The notes below the pieces were generated by a model, which was not told the origin of the DNA, searched no databases, and saw only the letters and a program-made list of their open reading frames with translations. The position numbers were made by a program, and so were the translations under genes. 36,327 nt of DNA from an archaeon (GTDB lineage Archaea > AGJL01 > Methanococci > Methanococcales > Methanocaldococcaceae), in assembly GCA_024278985.1 (NCBI GenBank), contig JAJRSC010000020.1, positions 1 to 36,327 on the forward strand, given 5' to 3'. Positions 24,988-34,562 of the stretch are shown here, piece by piece. The stretch's first letter is position 1; each line of letters starts with the position of its first letter.

Positions 24988-25491
24988 TCACCTCTTTATA
25001 TATTCTTTTTGTATTTCTATAACTTCTGCAGAATTTTTAGCATTACTATATCTTTCTAACAATTCATAATTAACCTTTATAAATGTTTCTCCCCATTTAA
25101 AACATCTTGCCAAATCATAAGCTTTATCTTTAAATCCAGTTATATATAAAGTTGCTATAAATGCCTCTAATGTAGATAGTTGAAATGGTTTTCCATAATT
25201 TATAGGATTGGCAGCTATTAAAAATGGTAATGCTCTACCATTTTTAAACTTAAATCTTTTAATTTTCTCAAGCTCCTTCCATGAGCAATCTAATCCTGTT
25301 ATACCAAATCTTTCAACAATTTCTCTATCTTCTGGTGAAACAGCTTTCTCTGAAAATGGTGTTAAAACTAATGAATTTTTAGGTATTTTATAAGGATTTT
25401 TTAATAGAATTGCCTTATTTAACTTAATCATTTTCAAAGCTGTACATTTTTTAGGATTACAATCATTTGCATGATATATAAAGAGTTTCAT
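24988..25491 (-). CDS. tsr3: 16S rRNA aminocarboxypropyltransferase Tsr3 (DUF367)
   Basis: 167 aa. Transfers the 3-amino-3-carboxypropyl group of S-adenosylmethionine to a modified uridine near the decoding site of small-subunit rRNA. Typical parts: HANDCNPKKCTALKMIKL near the N-terminus, VLTPFSEKAVSPEDRE, ITGLDCSWKELEK, RALPFLIAANPINYGKP and LSTLEAFIATLYITGF. Full length. Coupled to L40e, a translation-linked pair; head-to-head with the MATE gene only 21 bases away. Confidence 0.94.
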   Translation of the reverse strand: MKLFIYHANDCNPKKCTALKMIKLNKAILLKNPYKIPKNSLVLTPFSEKAVSPEDREIVERFGITGLDCSWKELEKIKRFKFKNGRALPFLIAANPINYGKPFQLSTLEAFIATLYITGFKDKAYDLARCFKWGETFIKVNYELLERYSNAKNSAEVIEIQKEYIKR

Positions 25492-25512
25492 AACAATCCT
25501 TTGGGTGAAATA

Positions 25513-26802
25513 TTGGATTATTTAGAACCAAAGACAGCAATTTTAAAAGTATCTAAGCCAATAATTATAGCTACTTTTTTTGAATTTTTATATAGTTTTG
25601 TTGATAGTTTTTGGGTTTCTGGGTTAGGAAAGGATGCCTTAGCATCAATTGGTGCAAGTTTTCCAATACTAATAACTTTCTTTGCATTGGCTTGGGGATT
25701 AGATTTAGCAGTTAGTTCAGCAATAGCAAGAAGTGTTGGAGAAAAAAATTTAAAAAAGGCTGGTAGGGTTATTTATAATGGGATTATATTGGGTGTTATA
25801 TATTCTATCATATATATAATGCTTTTCTATCCAACCATTGATTTAATCTTTAAATTAATGAATGTTAATCTTATTCATGCTATAAATTATTCAAAAATTT
25901 TAATTTTAGGGACATTAATATTAAATATTACTGATGTATTTTATGGTGTTTTTAGAGGTTTAGGAAAGGGAGATGTTATTTTAAAGGCAGTTGTTGTTGG
26001 TTCTATCTCAAACATTATATTAGACCCTATTTTTATATACTACTTAAATTTAAAAGTTCCTGGGGCTGCTCTAGCATCAGTGATATCTATATTTTTTAGC
26101 TTACTCTATCTAACTTATGCCTTAAAACATTATAAGATTAAAATTTATAAAAAATTAGATTTTCATATAGTTAAAGATTTAGTTAGAGTATCTATTCCAT
26201 CAGCCATGAATGATATAACTGTTGCTGTTACATTTTTTATTTTAACAACTTTAATAATGATTTATGGGAGTGATTTAGATTTAGCAGCATTTACAGGGGC
26301 AATAAGAATAACAGAACTTGGATTTATTCCTATACTTGGTCTAACAAGTGGAGCAATATCTGTAATGGGTGCATGTTATGGAGCTAAAAGATATGATAAA
26401 CTAAGAGAAGCATATTATTGGACTATAAAATATGGTGTAATGTTAGAGATATTTATTTTTTTAATAATATATTTATTTTCTCCATATTTGGCAGAAATTT
26501 TTAGTTATGGAGACTCTAATTTAAAGGAGCCAATTGCCAACATATTAAAAATATTAAGTATATATCTTTTATTTATTCCATTTACTTTTTCAACATCTTC
26601 CTTATTCCAATCTATTGGAAAGGGAGAGGGAGCATTTATTATAGCTATATTAAGAGAAAGTTTTCATATTCTATCATCTTATACCTTATCTTTAATTTTG
26701 GGTGTTGTTGGAATTTATTTAGGTTGGAGTATTGGAGACGTCTTTGCAGGAATAGTTTCTTTATTAATTGGAATTTATACAATCAAAATTTTAGTAAAAT
26801 GA
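25513..26802 (+). CDS. MATE-family multidrug/organic cation efflux protein
   Basis: 429 aa from TTG 25513 (GGTGA at 25504-25508, four bases away); ATG 25471 would run into the divergent tsr3 start. About twelve membrane helices in two related halves; SKPIIIATFFEFLYSFVDSF at the start and GASFPILITFFALAWGLDLA are MATE-like. Exchanges Na+ or H+ for organic compounds. Only 21 bases separate it from divergent tsr3, so the promoters overlap coding sequence or each other. Confidence 0.88.
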   Translation: MDYLEPKTAILKVSKPIIIATFFEFLYSFVDSFWVSGLGKDALASIGASFPILITFFALAWGLDLAVSSAIARSVGEKNLKKAGRVIYNGIILGVIYSIIYIMLFYPTIDLIFKLMNVNLIHAINYSKILILGTLILNITDVFYGVFRGLGKGDVILKAVVVGSISNIILDPIFIYYLNLKVPGAALASVISIFFSLLYLTYALKHYKIKIYKKLDFHIVKDLVRVSIPSAMNDITVAVTFFILTTLIMIYGSDLDLAAFTGAIRITELGFIPILGLTSGAISVMGACYGAKRYDKLREAYYWTIKYGVMLEIFIFLIIYLFSPYLAEIFSYGDSNLKEPIANILKILSIYLLFIPFTFSTSSLFQSIGKGEGAFIIAILRESFHILSSYTLSLILGVVGIYLGWSIGDVFAGIVSLLIGIYTIKILVK

Positions 26803-26869
26803 AAATAAATAAAAATTTTAAATATTCTAAACCATATTTAAGAATAAAACAGTTATTGATGTGATATTT

Positions 26870-27975
26870 ATGAATTTTTTAGGAACAACAAAATATATTA
26901 TTCATGCAGAACTTATTGCTGATGGTTGTGTTGAAAAAAATGATATTATTGGAGCAATATTTGGACAAACTGAGGGGTTGCTTGGAGATGAGTTAGATTT
27001 AAGAGAATTACAAAAAGTGGTAGAATTGGAAGAATTGATGTTGAAGTGAAATATATAAATGGTAAGACTATTGCCAACTTACAAATTCCTTCCAGTTTGG
27101 ACAGAGTAGAAACTTCAATAATTGCAGCAACTCTTGAAACTGTAGATAAGGTTGGTCCATGTATAGCTACATTAAAAGTTATTAAAATAGAGGATATTAG
27201 AGAAAGAAAGAGAAAATACATAGTTGATAGAGCAAAAGAAATTTTAAAAGATATGACTAAGACAATAGATATAAATGCCTTAATAGAAGAGGTTAAAGAA
27301 AGCGTTAGAATGAGTGAAATTATTGAATATGGTGATGAAAAACTTCCTGCTGGACCATTAATAGACGAAACAGATGAAATAATAATTGTAGAAGGTAAGG
27401 CAGATGTCTTAAATCTTTTAAGATATGGAATAAAAAATGCTATAGCAGTAGAAGGAACTTCAGTACCTAAAACAATAATAGACCTTAGTAAGAAAAAAAT
27501 AACTACTGTCTTTACAGATGGAGATAGAGGGGGAGAATTATTATTAAAAGAACTTTTACAAGTTTGTGACATTGATTATATTGCCAGAGCTCCTCAAGGG
27601 AGAGAAGTTGAGGAACTAACAAGGAAGGAAATTATAAAATGTTTAAAAAATAGAGATCCTATAAACAATAAACCTGCTGAGGATTATGAAGATACTGAAG
27701 AGGATGAAGTTTTAAAAACTTTTAGGGAGATAAATACTTTAGAAAATAAAGCAATTATAATTAAAGATGGAGAGGAGTTTATTGTTGATGAGGATAAAAT
27801 AATTGATAAAATTAATGAGCTTGGTTTTGTAGATGTATTAAAACTAAATACTTTAACTCAGAAAATTCTTGATAATATTTATGACAAGGTAAAAATTATT
27901 TATTGTAAGAATGCCAAAATAATTAAAAAACCAATAAATGTTTCTATTTTTGGTGGTTTTAATGCAAAAGGATGA
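26870..27975 (+). pseudogene. dnaG: DnaG-type primase (archaeal, Toprim) with frameshift
   Basis: Read as one gene, it starts at ATG 26870 ([19 protein letters not shown]), reaches ELDLRELQK, then shifts. In the start frame the text becomes [10 protein letters not shown] and ends at 27049; in the -1 frame from 27016 it reads [18 protein letters not shown], the expected archaeal DnaG sequence, and continues to TAA 27975. One A is missing from the run of five at 27012-27016. Toprim motifs are intact (IIIVEGKADVLNLL, VFTDGDRGGE). Archaeal DnaG has primase-like activity and is a subunit of the RNA exosome. It could be a real mutation, a sequencing slip in the A-run, or -1 slippage on AAA. Restored length is about 368 codons, shorter than the roughly 400-plus I recall. 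Confidence 0.88.
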
Positions 27976-28270
27976 ACTTATTCAATTACATCAACTTCTT
28001 GTTTATTTAAAAAAATATGTTGAACTAAAATATAACTGTAAAGATGAATTTAAAGAATATGAAGAACTAAATATTTACCCTTATCATATTCATAGAACTA
28101 AAGCAGAGCATGCATATGCAATTTTTATATTATCAAGTATTATTGCTAAAATTTTATCTGAGAATGGTAAAAATATTCCAAGAAGTGTATCATATCTTTT
28201 AAGAGATTGTAGTGATAAGATAAAAAAAGATATTCAAAGAAAAAAATTAGCAATTAAAGGGGTAAAATGA
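27962..28270 (+). CDS. UPF0058 family protein
   Basis: 102 aa from ATG 27962 (GGTGG then five bases); an earlier start at 27938 lies within dna[22 protein letters not shown], then [20 protein letters not shown], is the signature of the small all-helical UPF0058 family, kept in many euryarchaea with no known function. It overlaps dnaG by 14 bases and hisG by 4 (ATGA), so the three are one operon. Confidence 0.88.
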   Translation: MQKDELIQLHQLLVYLKKYVELKYNCKDEFKEYEELNIYPYHIHRTKAEHAYAIFILSSIIAKILSENGKNIPRSVSYLLRDCSDKIKKDIQRKKLAIKGVK

Positions 28271-29133
28271 TACTTTTTGCTTTACCAAATAAAGGAAGAA
28301 TTTCTGAACCAGTTATGAAGATTTTAGAAAAAGCAGGTTTAAAAATAACTGTCCAAGGTAGAAGTTTATTTGCCAATACTGTAGATAAAGATATTAAGGT
28401 TATGTTTGCAAGAGCTAGAGATATTCCTGAATTTGTAGCTGATGGTGTTGCAGATATTGGAATAACAGGATATGATTTAATATTAGAGAGAGGTGTTGAA
28501 GATAAAATAGAATTTTTATTAGACTTTAATTTTGGATTTGCAAGGTTAGTATTGGCAGCTCCAGAAGATTCAAATATTAGGAAAATAGAGGATTTATATG
28601 ATGGAATAAGAGTAGCAACAGAATTTCCAAATCTAACAAAAAAATTTTTTGATAAACTAAATATAAAAGCAGATATAATTGAGCTATCAGGGGCAACAGA
28701 AATAGCACCTTTTATAGGTGTTGCTGATATAATATCTGATTTAACATCTACAGGAACTACATTAAAATTAAACAAACTTAGAGAAATTGCTGAAATTGTT
28801 AGTTCAACTACAAGACTAATAGCTAATAAAGACTCTCTAAAAAATCCAAAAAAGAGAGAAAAAATAAATCAGATAGTTATTTCAATAAAAAGTGCATTAT
28901 ATGCTGAGAAAAAAAGATTAATTATGATGAATGCCCCAGAGGATAAAGTGGAGGAGATTAAAAAAATAATTCCTGGAATGTCTGGGCCTACAATTGCTAA
29001 GGTTTTATCTGATAATGGTATGGTTGCTATTCATGTTGTTGTTGATGAAAATGAGATATTTTCACTGGTGCCAAAGCTTCATAACCTTGGAGCAAGAGAT
29101 ATATTAATACTACCAATAGAAAGAATTTTATAA
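28267..29133 (+). CDS. hisG: ATP phosphoribosyltransferase HisG (long form)
   Basis: 288 aa. First step of histidine synthesis, joining ATP and [22 protein letters not shown] at the start, [12 protein letters not shown] and [11 protein letters not shown] in the catalytic domains, [14 protein letters not shown] for phosphate binding, and a C-terminal ACT-like domain (about 215-288) that binds histidine for feedback inhibition, so no HisZ partner is needed. Other his genes are not nearby. Its end overlaps convergent moaB by 6 bases. Confidence 0.96.
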   Translation: MILFALPNKGRISEPVMKILEKAGLKITVQGRSLFANTVDKDIKVMFARARDIPEFVADGVADIGITGYDLILERGVEDKIEFLLDFNFGFARLVLAAPEDSNIRKIEDLYDGIRVATEFPNLTKKFFDKLNIKADIIELSGATEIAPFIGVADIISDLTSTGTTLKLNKLREIAEIVSSTTRLIANKDSLKNPKKREKINQIVISIKSALYAEKKRLIMMNAPEDKVEEIKKIIPGMSGPTIAKVLSDNGMVAIHVVVDENEIFSLVPKLHNLGARDILILPIERIL

Positions 29134-29613
29134 AATATGTCCTAAAATATGCCCACATTCTTCTTTTATTATTTTGACTCCAACTTTACAGGCATTTATT
29201 GAGCCAGGAAGAGAAAAAATAACTTTTTTTCTATATATTCCAGCAAAAGCTCTTGATAATAAACACCTAAATCCAACTTCTTCATAACTCAAAATTTGGA
29301 AAATAATTTTAAATCCTTCTATTTCTTTTTCAATAATCTCCTTTAATGCTTCAACAGTTACATCTTTTTTATCTATTCCAGTTCCTCCAGTTAAAACAAT
29401 TGCATCAACATCATAATTATCTATTAAAAAATTTATTGCTCCAATAATCATATTTTTATCATCAGGGATTATAATTTTTATGTTTGCATTTAGTTCCTTT
29501 TTTAAAAATTCTCCAGATTTATCATCTACCTCCTTACCCTCTATTAAATTTTTATACCTACTATCACTAACTGTTATTATAGCATATCTTATATTTTCTA
29601 TTCTTCTATGCAT
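29128..29613 (-). CDS. moaB: Molybdopterin adenylyltransferase-type protein MoaB
   Basis: 161 aa from ATG 29613, preceded by AAAGGGA; an earlier frame start at 29649 lies inside the upstream gene. MoCF-binding fold: [48 protein letters not shown]. It adenylylates molybdopterin before metal insertion, for tungsten/molybdenum enzymes such as formylmethanofuran dehydrogenase. Overlaps the HTH gene by 8 bases. Confidence 0.92.
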   Translation of the reverse strand: MHRRIENIRYAIITVSDSRYKNLIEGKEVDDKSGEFLKKELNANIKIIIPDDKNMIIGAINFLIDNYDVDAIVLTGGTGIDKKDVTVEALKEIIEKEIEGFKIIFQILSYEEVGFRCLLSRAFAGIYRKKVIFSLPGSINACKVGVKIIKEECGHILGHIL

Positions 29614-29980
29614 TTTTTCCCTTTTTAAGTTTATAATAGTGATACTCAACTGTCTTAATATTTAGACCTGTCTTTTTAGCTATTTCCTCAGGTTTTAAAT
29701 GAAGATACTTTTTAATAATTTTATCTACATTTGTAGGTCTTCCAGTTTTAGGTTTAACTGCTTTTATCTTAATCCCAACACCTTCAAGAGCTTTTAATAT
29801 CCTTTTTGATGTTCTTTTATATTTTGATATGGGAATATATATTATTTTTGGCTCAATATTATCTAAAAGAGATATTGCTATGTCCCTATCAATTTCTTTA
29901 TTAATATAAACCTCTTCATCTGGTTCAGATTCTTCAATTTTTTTTAATATTTCTTCTTTTTTTCCTCTAAGAATTAGCAT
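29606..29980 (-). CDS. DUF1699-like protein with C-terminal helix-turn-helix
   Basis: 124 aa. The first 75 residues (VYINKEIDRDIAISLLDNIE, then IIYIPISKYKRTSKRILKAL) have the repeating pattern I associate with DUF1699 of methanogens. Residues 95-118 (LKPEEIAKKTGLNIKTVEYHY) form a helix-turn-helix, so a DNA-binding regulator is plausible. It starts on the last base of nob1 and overlaps moaB, in a run of five genes. Confidence 0.65.
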   Translation of the reverse strand: MLILRGKKEEILKKIEESEPDEEVYINKEIDRDIAISLLDNIEPKIIYIPISKYKRTSKRILKALEGVGIKIKAVKPKTGRPTNVDKIIKKYLHLKPEEIAKKTGLNIKTVEYHYYKLKKGKNA

Positions 29981-30486
29981 TATTTTTTCACATTTATAGC
30001 TTTTCTTTTAACCTCAGAGCCACATACTTCACATTCTCCTTCATAATCAATAGGATATTTCTTTTTACAACCAATACAAACCTTCCTCCAAATAATTTTT
30101 TTATCTGTATTATAGTATATCCCTCTAACCTTTACATTCAACTTTTTAGATACATTATGAATTCCAAAATCATCAGAGATTACTTCTCCATCTAACTCCA
30201 AAGCTAAGGCAATAGTTTTAATATCTGCCTCAGATAACTCTTCACCAAGGTCTTTAACAGTTTTAATTACTTTATCAATAAATTCCTTTTTTGGAGATTT
30301 TATTTTAACCTTTCCTATATTAATTGCCTGGTCAATAATTATTTTATTTGTCTCTATCTCTTCCAAAACTTCTGGAGTTATATAATAATCATCATTATAA
30401 AAAAGAGGATTATATCCATGTATTATTGCAGATGCATCTAAAATTTTAATCTTTTTCTCTGTTTTGTCTGCTGGTGAGAAGAACAA
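29980..30486 (-). CDS. nob1: rRNA maturation endonuclease Nob1
   Basis: 168 aa from TTG 30486, five bases after a GGTGA (30492-30496); a GTG start at 30498 lies within that site. PIN domain with the first active Asp in [24 protein letters not shown] and ISDDFGIHN supplying the other acidic residues, then a zinc ribbon CIGC...CEVCG. Cuts the 3' end of 16S rRNA precursor. It overlaps the end of the MCP-like gene by 41 bases, an unexpected coupling. Confidence 0.93.
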   Translation of the reverse strand: MFFSPADKTEKKIKILDASAIIHGYNPLFYNDDYYITPEVLEEIETNKIIIDQAINIGKVKIKSPKKEFIDKVIKTVKDLGEELSEADIKTIALALELDGEVISDDFGIHNVSKKLNVKVRGIYYNTDKKIIWRKVCIGCKKKYPIDYEGECEVCGSEVKRKAINVKK

Positions 30487-31201
30487 GAAGCTCACCAAGG
30501 TCTTTATTAAACTTTTTTTGTAAGTTATTTAATTCCTCTAAGGCAATTGATATCCCAGATAATCCTTTAATATCATGAACAATCTCTTCCTGTTCTTGAG
30601 ATATAGAATCTAATAACTTACTTATTTCAGTAATTTTTTGAATATCAGTTCCTAATAGTTCAGTTCCTTCTTTAACCTTATCAATTACATTTACAACCTC
30701 TCTTAACTGGTTTAATTCTTCCATTATCTCTTCATTAAATTTTCTAATTTTTTTAGTAAGTTCCATTGTTTGATTTGCCATTTTTCTAATTTCATCAGCA
30801 ACAACAGCAAACCCTCTTCCATATTCTTTAGCTCTCTCTGCTTCAATTGAGGCATTTAATGCAACTAAATTGGTATGTTTAGCAACTTTATTAATTTCTT
30901 CACTAATTTCAGAAATATATTTTAGGTTTTCTACAAGCTTGTTAAATTCTTTAGAAAATATTTCTAACTTTTCAAAAAATGGTAAAAAATCATTTCTAAA
31001 TTTTTCAAGTTCATCAACAATTTGAGAAAGTCTTTCAATATTTTGAAGTATAATTTCATTATTTTCTAAGAATTTTTCAGAAATACTTATAGCTAATTCA
31101 TTAATAATTTTAGAAGTTTCCTTATTACCTGCTTCTAATCTAACAGCTCCAGATAATACTTCAGAAGCTTTTATAATTTCTTTTGAAGTATCTGTTTTCA
31201 T
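30446..31201 (-). CDS. Soluble methyl-accepting-chemotaxis-like signalling protein
   Basis: 251 aa with no membrane helix and no recognisable sensor domain. The central [20 protein letters not shown] then [16 protein letters not shown] (residues 106-140) is the conserved hairpin tip of chemoreceptors, where CheA and CheW bind; the flanks are long antiparallel coiled coils (25-105 and 140-240). No methylation helix consensus was found. It lies 12 bases after the ODP-like diiron gene, so a shared signal path is likely. No CheA, CheW or CheY gene is in the window. Confidence 0.88.
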   Translation of the reverse strand: MKTDTSKEIIKASEVLSGAVRLEAGNKETSKIINELAISISEKFLENNEIILQNIERLSQIVDELEKFRNDFLPFFEKLEIFSKEFNKLVENLKYISEISEEINKVAKHTNLVALNASIEAERAKEYGRGFAVVADEIRKMANQTMELTKKIRKFNEEIMEELNQLREVVNVIDKVKEGTELLGTDIQKITEISKLLDSISQEQEEIVHDIKGLSGISIALEELNNLQKKFNKDLGELLVLLTSRQNREKD

Positions 31202-31213
31202 AAATATCTACCT

Positions 31214-31978
31214 TTAGAGCATTATATCAATTCCACATTTTAAATTTTCTAAAAATGTAAAAAATCTATTAACATATTTTCTTGGGATTATTGAACCATG
31301 TTGAGGAACAATAGCCTCAATATCAAAATGTCTAACTCTACTCACCCAATTTTTTAATGCTAAGTTACTTGCCATTAGTCTTTCATGTAAGGTTTTCATA
31401 CATTCTATATGTTTGTCCATATCATCAACTACTAATTGTGGCTTTTCAAGAAAGGCAATTCCTATATCTCCAGTAAATAAAAACTTACTTTTTCTATCAT
31501 ATATAGTAAAATGTCCCGGACTGTGTAAAAAATGAGCTGGAATAAATTCTAATACTGTATTTCCAAATTTTATGGATTCTCCTTCATCTGGAAGAGGATG
31601 AGCAACAGTATCAACATCCTCAAATCCAAAATGTGGTAAAAATCTAATCCATAACCAGCTTGTTACAACTTTTGCATCAGTAATTGCTCTCCAGAGTGGA
31701 ATACTTCCAGCTACATCAGGGTCTTGATGACACATATAAATATATTTTATATTTTTTGGATTTATATATTTTGAAATATTGGATATAACTTTAGGAAATA
31801 TTTTATATCCTCCTGGGTCTAATAAAAAACCTTCCCTCTTGCTAATAATTAAATAACTATTTACATCAACATCTCCAGCTCCAATATAAGTTCCTAAATA
31901 AACAACTTTATAATCCTTATCCTCAAATAAAACATGGTCTTTTCTTGCATCTAACTCAGGGCTTAAATTATATTTCAT
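31214..31978 (-). CDS. ODP-like diiron metallo-beta-lactamase-fold protein
   Basis: 254 aa, one domain, related to the diiron half of flavodiiron proteins (FprA) but with no flavodoxin domain. Likely metal ligands: His84, Asp86 and Asp88 in [10 protein letters not shown], His152 in AHFLHSPGH, Asp171 in FTGDIG and His227 in VPQHGSI. Compared with the FprA HxExDH motif, Glu is replaced by Asp and the final His by Val89. This pattern and the partner gene match the oxygen-binding diiron proteins (ODP) linked to chemoreceptors. Sensing of O2 or iron is inferred. First gene of the ODP-MCP-nob1-moaB run. Confidence 0.85.
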   Translation of the reverse strand: MKYNLSPELDARKDHVLFEDKDYKVVYLGTYIGAGDVDVNSYLIISKREGFLLDPGGYKIFPKVISNISKYINPKNIKYIYMCHQDPDVAGSIPLWRAITDAKVVTSWLWIRFLPHFGFEDVDTVAHPLPDEGESIKFGNTVLEFIPAHFLHSPGHFTIYDRKSKFLFTGDIGIAFLEKPQLVVDDMDKHIECMKTLHERLMASNLALKNWVSRVRHFDIEAIVPQHGSIIPRKYVNRFFTFLENLKCGIDIML

Positions 31979-32030
31979 ATTTCCAACCCCACACAGTTCT
32001 TTAATTTATTACATAATATCTTAAAATAAT

Positions 32031-32042
32031 AAAGTATATAAC
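32031..32042. promoter_or_regulatory. TATA element between ODP-like gene and mfnE
   Basis: AAAGTATATAAC has a BRE-like AAAG start and a good TATA. Rightward it predicts transcription from about 32063 and a leader near 32 nt for mfnE. The only clear TATA in this 116-base divergent gap; its reverse could also serve the leftward ODP gene. Confidence 0.5.
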
Positions 32043-32094
32043 ATTTGTTAATGGTATTAAATATTTTTAAGTTAAATATTTTTTTAGTGAAATT

Positions 32095-32742
32095 ATGATA
32101 CTTATAAAAATCGGTGGTTCATTATTATATAATTCAAAAACATTATTAAAAAAACTTAAAGATTTTGCTATTAACTATAATAAAAAAATTGTTATAGTTC
32201 CAGGAGGAGGAATATTTGCAGATGTTGTTAGAGAAGTAGATAAAAATCTTAGGTTATCTCCATCTCTCTCTCATAAATTGGCTATAAAAAGTATGGATTT
32301 TGTTGGGGAGATATACTCAGAATTGGGAAATATAAAAAGTTACTCTACATTGTTTGACTTAAAAAGAGAAATACCTAATGAAAAGATTGGAATTATACTA
32401 CCATCTAAAATTTTGTTGTCTATAGACCTTGCTGAACATAGTTGGAATATAACCTCAGATTCATTAAGTTTATATATAGGGAAGTTATTAAATGTTAAGG
32501 ACATAATTATAGCTACCAATGTAGATGGTATATATAAAAACAATAACCTTTTAAAAGAAGTTAATGCTTCAGAAATTGATGAATGGACATCTGTAGATAT
32601 TGCTTTTCCAAAATTATTAAAAAAGTTTAAAATGAATGCATATATTGTTAATGGTAAATATCCAGAGAGAGTTATTGACATTATAAACAATAAAAACACA
32701 ATATGCACAAAGGTGATAGGTTGGCAAAATATATCTGTATAA
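32095..32742 (+). CDS. mfnE: Amino-acid-kinase-fold enzyme, MfnE-like (methanofuran synthesis)
   Basis: 215 aa. [12 protein letters not shown] (nucleotide-binding start), [13 protein letters not shown], and [11 protein letters not shown] place it in the amino acid kinase family. Its size, divergence from uridylate kinase and position just before aEF-1beta match the methanogen MfnE, which phosphorylates 5-(aminomethyl)furan-3-yl methyl phosphate to the diphosphate used to join the furan with tyramine. The family is sure; the exact substrate is by recall of the methanogen gene order. Its end overlaps the zinc-finger gene by 22 bases. Confidence 0.8.
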   Translation: MILIKIGGSLLYNSKTLLKKLKDFAINYNKKIVIVPGGGIFADVVREVDKNLRLSPSLSHKLAIKSMDFVGEIYSELGNIKSYSTLFDLKREIPNEKIGIILPSKILLSIDLAEHSWNITSDSLSLYIGKLLNVKDIIIATNVDGIYKNNNLLKEVNASEIDEWTSVDIAFPKLLKKFKMNAYIVNGKYPERVIDIINNKNTICTKVIGWQNISV

Positions 32743-32888
32743 GTTGTAATGCTGAAATTGCTCCAAGAGAAAAAGCAACAAGATTTTTATGTCCAAATTG
32801 TGGAGAACAGGAAATAGTTAGATGTGAAAAATGTAGAAAACTTAACAACCCATACAAATGTCCAAAATGTGGATTTGAAGGACCATAA
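32721..32888 (+). CDS. Small two-zinc-finger protein (HVO_2753-like)
   Basis: 55 aa from TTG 32721 ([15 protein letters not shown]), because GGTGA (32712-32716) precedes it; ATG 32703 would give six extra residues. Four Cys pairs: CISC, CPNCG, CEKC, CPKCGF, i.e. two zinc fingers, ending GFEGP as in the HVO_2753-type archaeal micro-zinc-finger proteins. It precedes aEF-1beta by 14 bases; a role in translation or RNA binding is suggested by context. Confidence 0.85.
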   Translation: MAKYICISCNAEIAPREKATRFLCPNCGEQEIVRCEKCRKLNNPYKCPKCGFEGP

Positions 32889-32902
32889 AAAAGGTGAAAA
32901 AA

Positions 32903-33172
32903 ATGGCAGATGTATTAGTTAAATTAAAAGTTATGCCTGTAAGTCCAGAAGTAAATAAAGAAGAATTAAAAGAAAAAGTAAAAAAAGTTTTAGAAGAACA
33001 AGATGTTAAAGTTAGAGGTATATTTGATGAACCTTTAGCATTTGGATTATATACAGTTTATGTTGTTGTTGAAATGGAAGAAAGAGAAGGGGGTACTGAA
33101 CCTTTAGAAAATGCTATTTCTGAATTAAAAGAAGTTGAAAGTGTTGAGACTGTTGAAGTATCTTTAGCATAA
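32903..33172 (+). CDS. ef1b: Translation elongation factor 1-beta
   Basis: 89 aa from ATG 32903 (GGTGA plus five A; GTG 32894 is inside the site). Guanine nucleotide exchange factor for aEF-1alpha. KLKVMPVSPEVNKEELKEKV, FGLYTVYVVVEMEE and the closing VESVETVEVSLA are characteristic. Full length for archaea. Confidence 0.96.
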   Translation: MADVLVKLKVMPVSPEVNKEELKEKVKKVLEEQDVKVRGIFDEPLAFGLYTVYVVVEMEEREGGTEPLENAISELKEVESVETVEVSLA

Positions 33173-33192
33173 AAATTTAAGGTGAGTGAAAC

Positions 33193-33669
33193 ATGGGAAA
33201 ATTAAAATACAAAGTTGAGGCCTCTGAAAGAAGTGCCAAGGCCATGAAAAGAAACGTTCCTATTTCAAGAAAACATGCAAGAGAAATATGTAGAGCAATA
33301 AATGGTATGGATTTAGAAAAAGCAATAGAATATTTAAATGATGTTATTGCATTAAAAAAACCTGTACTATTTAGAAAACACCATGGAAAAGTAGGACATA
33401 GAAAAGGAAAACTTGGATTTTATGCAGGAAGATTTCCAGTTAAAGCAAGTAAGGCAATATTAGAAGTTTTAGAAAATGCTAAAGCAAATGCTGAATATAA
33501 AGGATTAGATGTTTCAAAGTTGTTTATAAAACACATATCAGTTAATAAAGGAATTGTTATTAAAAGATACATGCCAAGAGCTTACGGTAGAGCAACCCCT
33601 AAATTTCAGGAAACAGTTCATATTCAGGTTATTTTAGAAGAAAAAACTGAAGATAGGGGGGAAGAATGA
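33193..33669 (+). CDS. rpl22: Ribosomal protein L22 (uL22)
   Basis: 158 aa. [20 protein letters not shown], the loop [13 protein letters not shown], and the C-terminal [13 protein letters not shown] are the conserved archaeal uL22 features; the long hairpin lines the peptide exit tunnel. GGTGA upstream. ATGA overlap with the S3 gene. Confidence 0.98.
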   Translation: MGKLKYKVEASERSAKAMKRNVPISRKHAREICRAINGMDLEKAIEYLNDVIALKKPVLFRKHHGKVGHRKGKLGFYAGRFPVKASKAILEVLENAKANAEYKGLDVSKLFIKHISVNKGIVIKRYMPRAYGRATPKFQETVHIQVILEEKTEDRGEE

Positions 33670-34307
33670 TTGAGAGAAAATTTATAAATGAAAATGTTAA
33701 AAGAATGTTAATAGATGAATATTTCCAGAAGGAATTGGTAAAAGCAGGTTATAGTCACTGTGAAATAAGAAAAACACCTGTTGGGACTAAAATAACAATA
33801 TATGCAGAAAGACCAGGTTTAGTTATTGGTAGAAGAGGAGCTAAAATAAGAGAATTAACTGAAATTTTAAAAAAGGAGTTTAATGTTGAAAAACCACAAA
33901 TTGATGTTAAACCAGTTGAAAATCCTGACTTAGACGCTCAAGTTGTTGCTGAAAGAATTGCAAGATTATTAGAAAGAGGTCAGCACTTTAGAAGAGTTGG
34001 ACATACAGCTGTTAGAAGAGTTATGGCTGCTGGAGCTAAGGGGGTTGTTGTTATAATCTCAGGAAAATTAACAGGAGAAAGAGCAAGAACAGAGAAATTT
34101 ATGGCTGGATATATGAAACACTGTGGAGAACCTGCTGAGGAGTTAGTTGATAAAGGTAGAGCTATAGCAATGACAAAACCAGGAATTATTGGAGTTACTG
34201 TAAAAATTATGAGACCTGATGTTCTATTACCTGATGAAGTTATTATAAAAGATGAAGTAGAGCATGTTATAGAGGAGGGAGAAAATGGCAATACTCAGAG
34301 CGAATGA
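33666..34307 (+). CDS. rps3: Ribosomal protein S3 (uS3)
   Basis: 213 aa. Type II KH domain with [18 protein letters not shown] (GXXG loop at the RNA site) and a C-terminal domain with [20 protein letters not shown]. Part of the mRNA entry channel. GGGGGAAGA acts as ribosome binding site within the L22 gene end. The acidic C-terminus overlaps the L29 start by 23 bases. Confidence 0.98.
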   Translation: MIERKFINENVKRMLIDEYFQKELVKAGYSHCEIRKTPVGTKITIYAERPGLVIGRRGAKIRELTEILKKEFNVEKPQIDVKPVENPDLDAQVVAERIARLLERGQHFRRVGHTAVRRVMAAGAKGVVVIISGKLTGERARTEKFMAGYMKHCGEPAEELVDKGRAIAMTKPGIIGVTVKIMRPDVLLPDEVIIKDEVEHVIEEGENGNTQSE

Positions 34308-34497
34308 AATTAGAGAGATGACTATAGATGAGATGAAAAAAAAATTAGTAGAATTAAAAAGAGAACTCTTAAAAGAGAGGGCTCATAAGGCATCAGCAGG
34401 AGCTCCAATGAACCCTGGAAGAATGAGAGAGTTAAGAAGGACTATAGCAAGAATATTAACCATAATGAATGAGAAGAAGAGAGAGAGCAAAGTTTAA
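34285..34497 (+). CDS. rpl29: Ribosomal protein L29 (uL29)
   Basis: 70 aa. [20 protein letters not shown] and [20 protein letters not shown] are typical of archaeal uL29, at the tunnel exit where SRP binds. GGAGGGAGAAA precedes the ATG inside the S3 gene. Intact. Confidence 0.97.
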   Translation: MAILRANEIREMTIDEMKKKLVELKRELLKERAHKASAGAPMNPGRMRELRRTIARILTIMNEKKRESKV

Positions 34498-34562
34498 ATA
34501 TGTCTCCTAATAATTTTATTAATCAATAACTATAACAATTCTTACAACTAAGAGGTGCAGTA

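Noticed and set aside
26946-27572. 208-residue minus-strand open frame opposite dnaG
   Set aside because: Ser/Ile/Leu-rich mirror of the Toprim gene; no ribosome binding site. The plus-strand text has clear DnaG motifs.
28254-28775. 173-residue minus-strand open frame opposite hisG
   Set aside because: Shadow of a well-identified HisG; no start signal and Ser/Lys/Asn-rich composition typical of antisense frames.
32340-32708. 122-residue minus-strand open frame opposite mfnE
   Set aside because: Antisense shadow; the kinase motifs on the plus strand are convincing.
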